Shown piece by piece: positions 28,811-29,580 of a stretch of 29,580 nt of DNA. This DNA comes from Asterionellopsis glacialis (lineage: Eukaryota > Bacillariophyta > Plagiogrammaphyceae > Rhaphoneidales > Asterionellopsidaceae): contig WKLE02005496.1 in NCBI GenBank assembly GCA_014885115.2, forward strand, positions 1-29,580, written 5' to 3'. Both the position numbers and the translations under genes were made by a program. The notes below the pieces were generated by a model. The model saw only the letters and a list, made by a program, of their open reading frames with translations. It was not told the DNA's origin and did no database searches. Positions within the stretch are counted from its first letter, which is position 1. Every line of letters begins with the position of its first letter.

Positions 28811-29580
28811 AGATTATGTCGGAATGGTAGGATTTTAAAGAAGTCTCTTTTGTGATTTAAGATACGGTTGACCTTATCTATCAAAAAATAAAATCCTACT
28901 GAGCTGGTACATATAGCTTCAGTCATTAGCCAGAACTTCAAAGAGAAGCAGCTCAATTTTCTTTATTTGAATAGCATCTCTTATGGCTGGAATCCATTAT
29001 TTTTGCTTACCGTCCGTCAATAAGCCCGAAGGGCACAGCTAAACTGTAAAATTGAAGACGAATTTCAAACATGCAAATAACTTTTTTGGTTAAAAATGTG
29101 TATGATGTGTAAAAGAGTCAGATAAAAAGTAGCTACGTACTAGGTCTAACTAAAAATATTGCTTTCATTTTTGGATATTTTCCTTCAAAACACACAAGAA
29201 CTACACTTTCATCAAAGCATTTCTGGTTCAGGCCAAGTGAATATTATTATTTATTCCATCATATTTGTATTATTATTTGGAACCGTCTGTCCATGAACAG
29301 AACAAATATATTTTTGACAGGAGCAGAGTACCTACTCGGACAGGGTACTTGGACAATGTACCACGAACCTGCACCTGGCACGGGCCTCCACTACTTTCTG
29401 TCTGCTCCTCATAATTGATTTCATTATTCCTGCCTTCGTCCTATGAATGAAAATAATCTCATGTAAATACTGTAACAAAAATTTCAATCTGGTACAGTAC
29501 ATGCAAGAACCGTCTAAACAATTCAGAAGAACTCCTACTTATCCCGGTCATTTACCGTCTGCGTTAGCTGTTTTCCCGGT
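28811..29580. other. 3' flank of the PRA1-family gene to window end
   Basis: About 0.77 kb without a convincing frame. AT-rich, with a loose GTACC-type block at 29327-29392 and another GGTACAGTAC near 29491-29500. No gene was recognised. Confidence 0.6.
29327..29392. repeat. Degenerate GTACC-family block
   Basis: Spaced GTACCTAC, GGGTACTTGG, TGTACCACG and CACCTGGCACGG resemble diverged GTACCTGG words of the clusters at 3034-3082 and 17805-17933. It lies in noncoding DNA like the others. Confidence 0.35.

Noticed and set aside
1..29580. Bacterial-type systems (CRISPR, operons, toxin-antitoxin, phage)
   Set aside because: The window has spliceosomal introns and eukaryotic gene families throughout; no regular spaced repeats or polycistronic layout.

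Overview
The window is nuclear DNA from a photosynthetic stramenopile, most likely a pennate diatom. The evidence is short GT-AG introns (about 85-150 bp), single-base to hundred-base gaps between neighbouring genes, and a plastid protein whose reconstructed first exon carries a signal peptide ending in the diatom-type AFAP cleavage motif. I recognise thirteen protein-coding genes, eleven of which can be tied to a family, fold or repeat type. No rRNA, tRNA or CRISPR was seen. Assignments are from reading translations; no database search was run.

Layout, left to right: the 3' end of a CBS-PB1 protein (+); an unknown Ser/Pro-rich protein (-); a 1.2 kb spacer with a diverged tandem duplication and GTACC-rich palindromic sequence; an ankyrin-repeat protein (+) convergent with an NSUN-type RNA cytosine-5 methyltransferase (-); a GNAT acetyltransferase with a Cys-rich hydrophobic tail (-); a three-exon Hop2/TBPIP meiotic recombination protein carrying a duplicated four-cysteine module at its N terminus (+), convergent with an alpha/beta hydrolase (-); COP9 signalosome subunit 4 in four exons, one only 14 nt (+), convergent with a plastid Ycf49-like membrane protein (-); a DUF423/TMEM256 membrane protein (-); a PX-domain sorting nexin (+) convergent with a small secretory or plastid tandem-CxCxxC protein (-); a 3.4 kb gene-poor block; and a PRA1-family protein (+).

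The gene-poor block (24473-27879) is the oddest part. Its core, 25074-26463, has a single CpG in 1390 bp, while ordinary noncoding DNA in this window carries several per 100 bp. It holds coding-like frames broken by stops. A 0.67 kb element with inverted arms of about 119 bp and apparent TA target sites (26805-27474) lies at its right side. The arm facing the desert has lost five CpG sites that the other arm keeps, always as TpG/CpA. This looks like methylation-linked decay of a mobile or dead gene region.

A second theme is a family of GTACC/CAGGTAC palindromic clusters in the spacers (3031-3156, 17805-17933, 19221-19302, 29327-29392). One is present in one copy of a tandem duplication and absent from the other, with a TAC duplication at its edges, which suggests insertion.

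The genes are individual housekeeping, trafficking, plastid and meiosis genes, not an operon or gene cluster. The only layout regularity is that five pairs are convergent.
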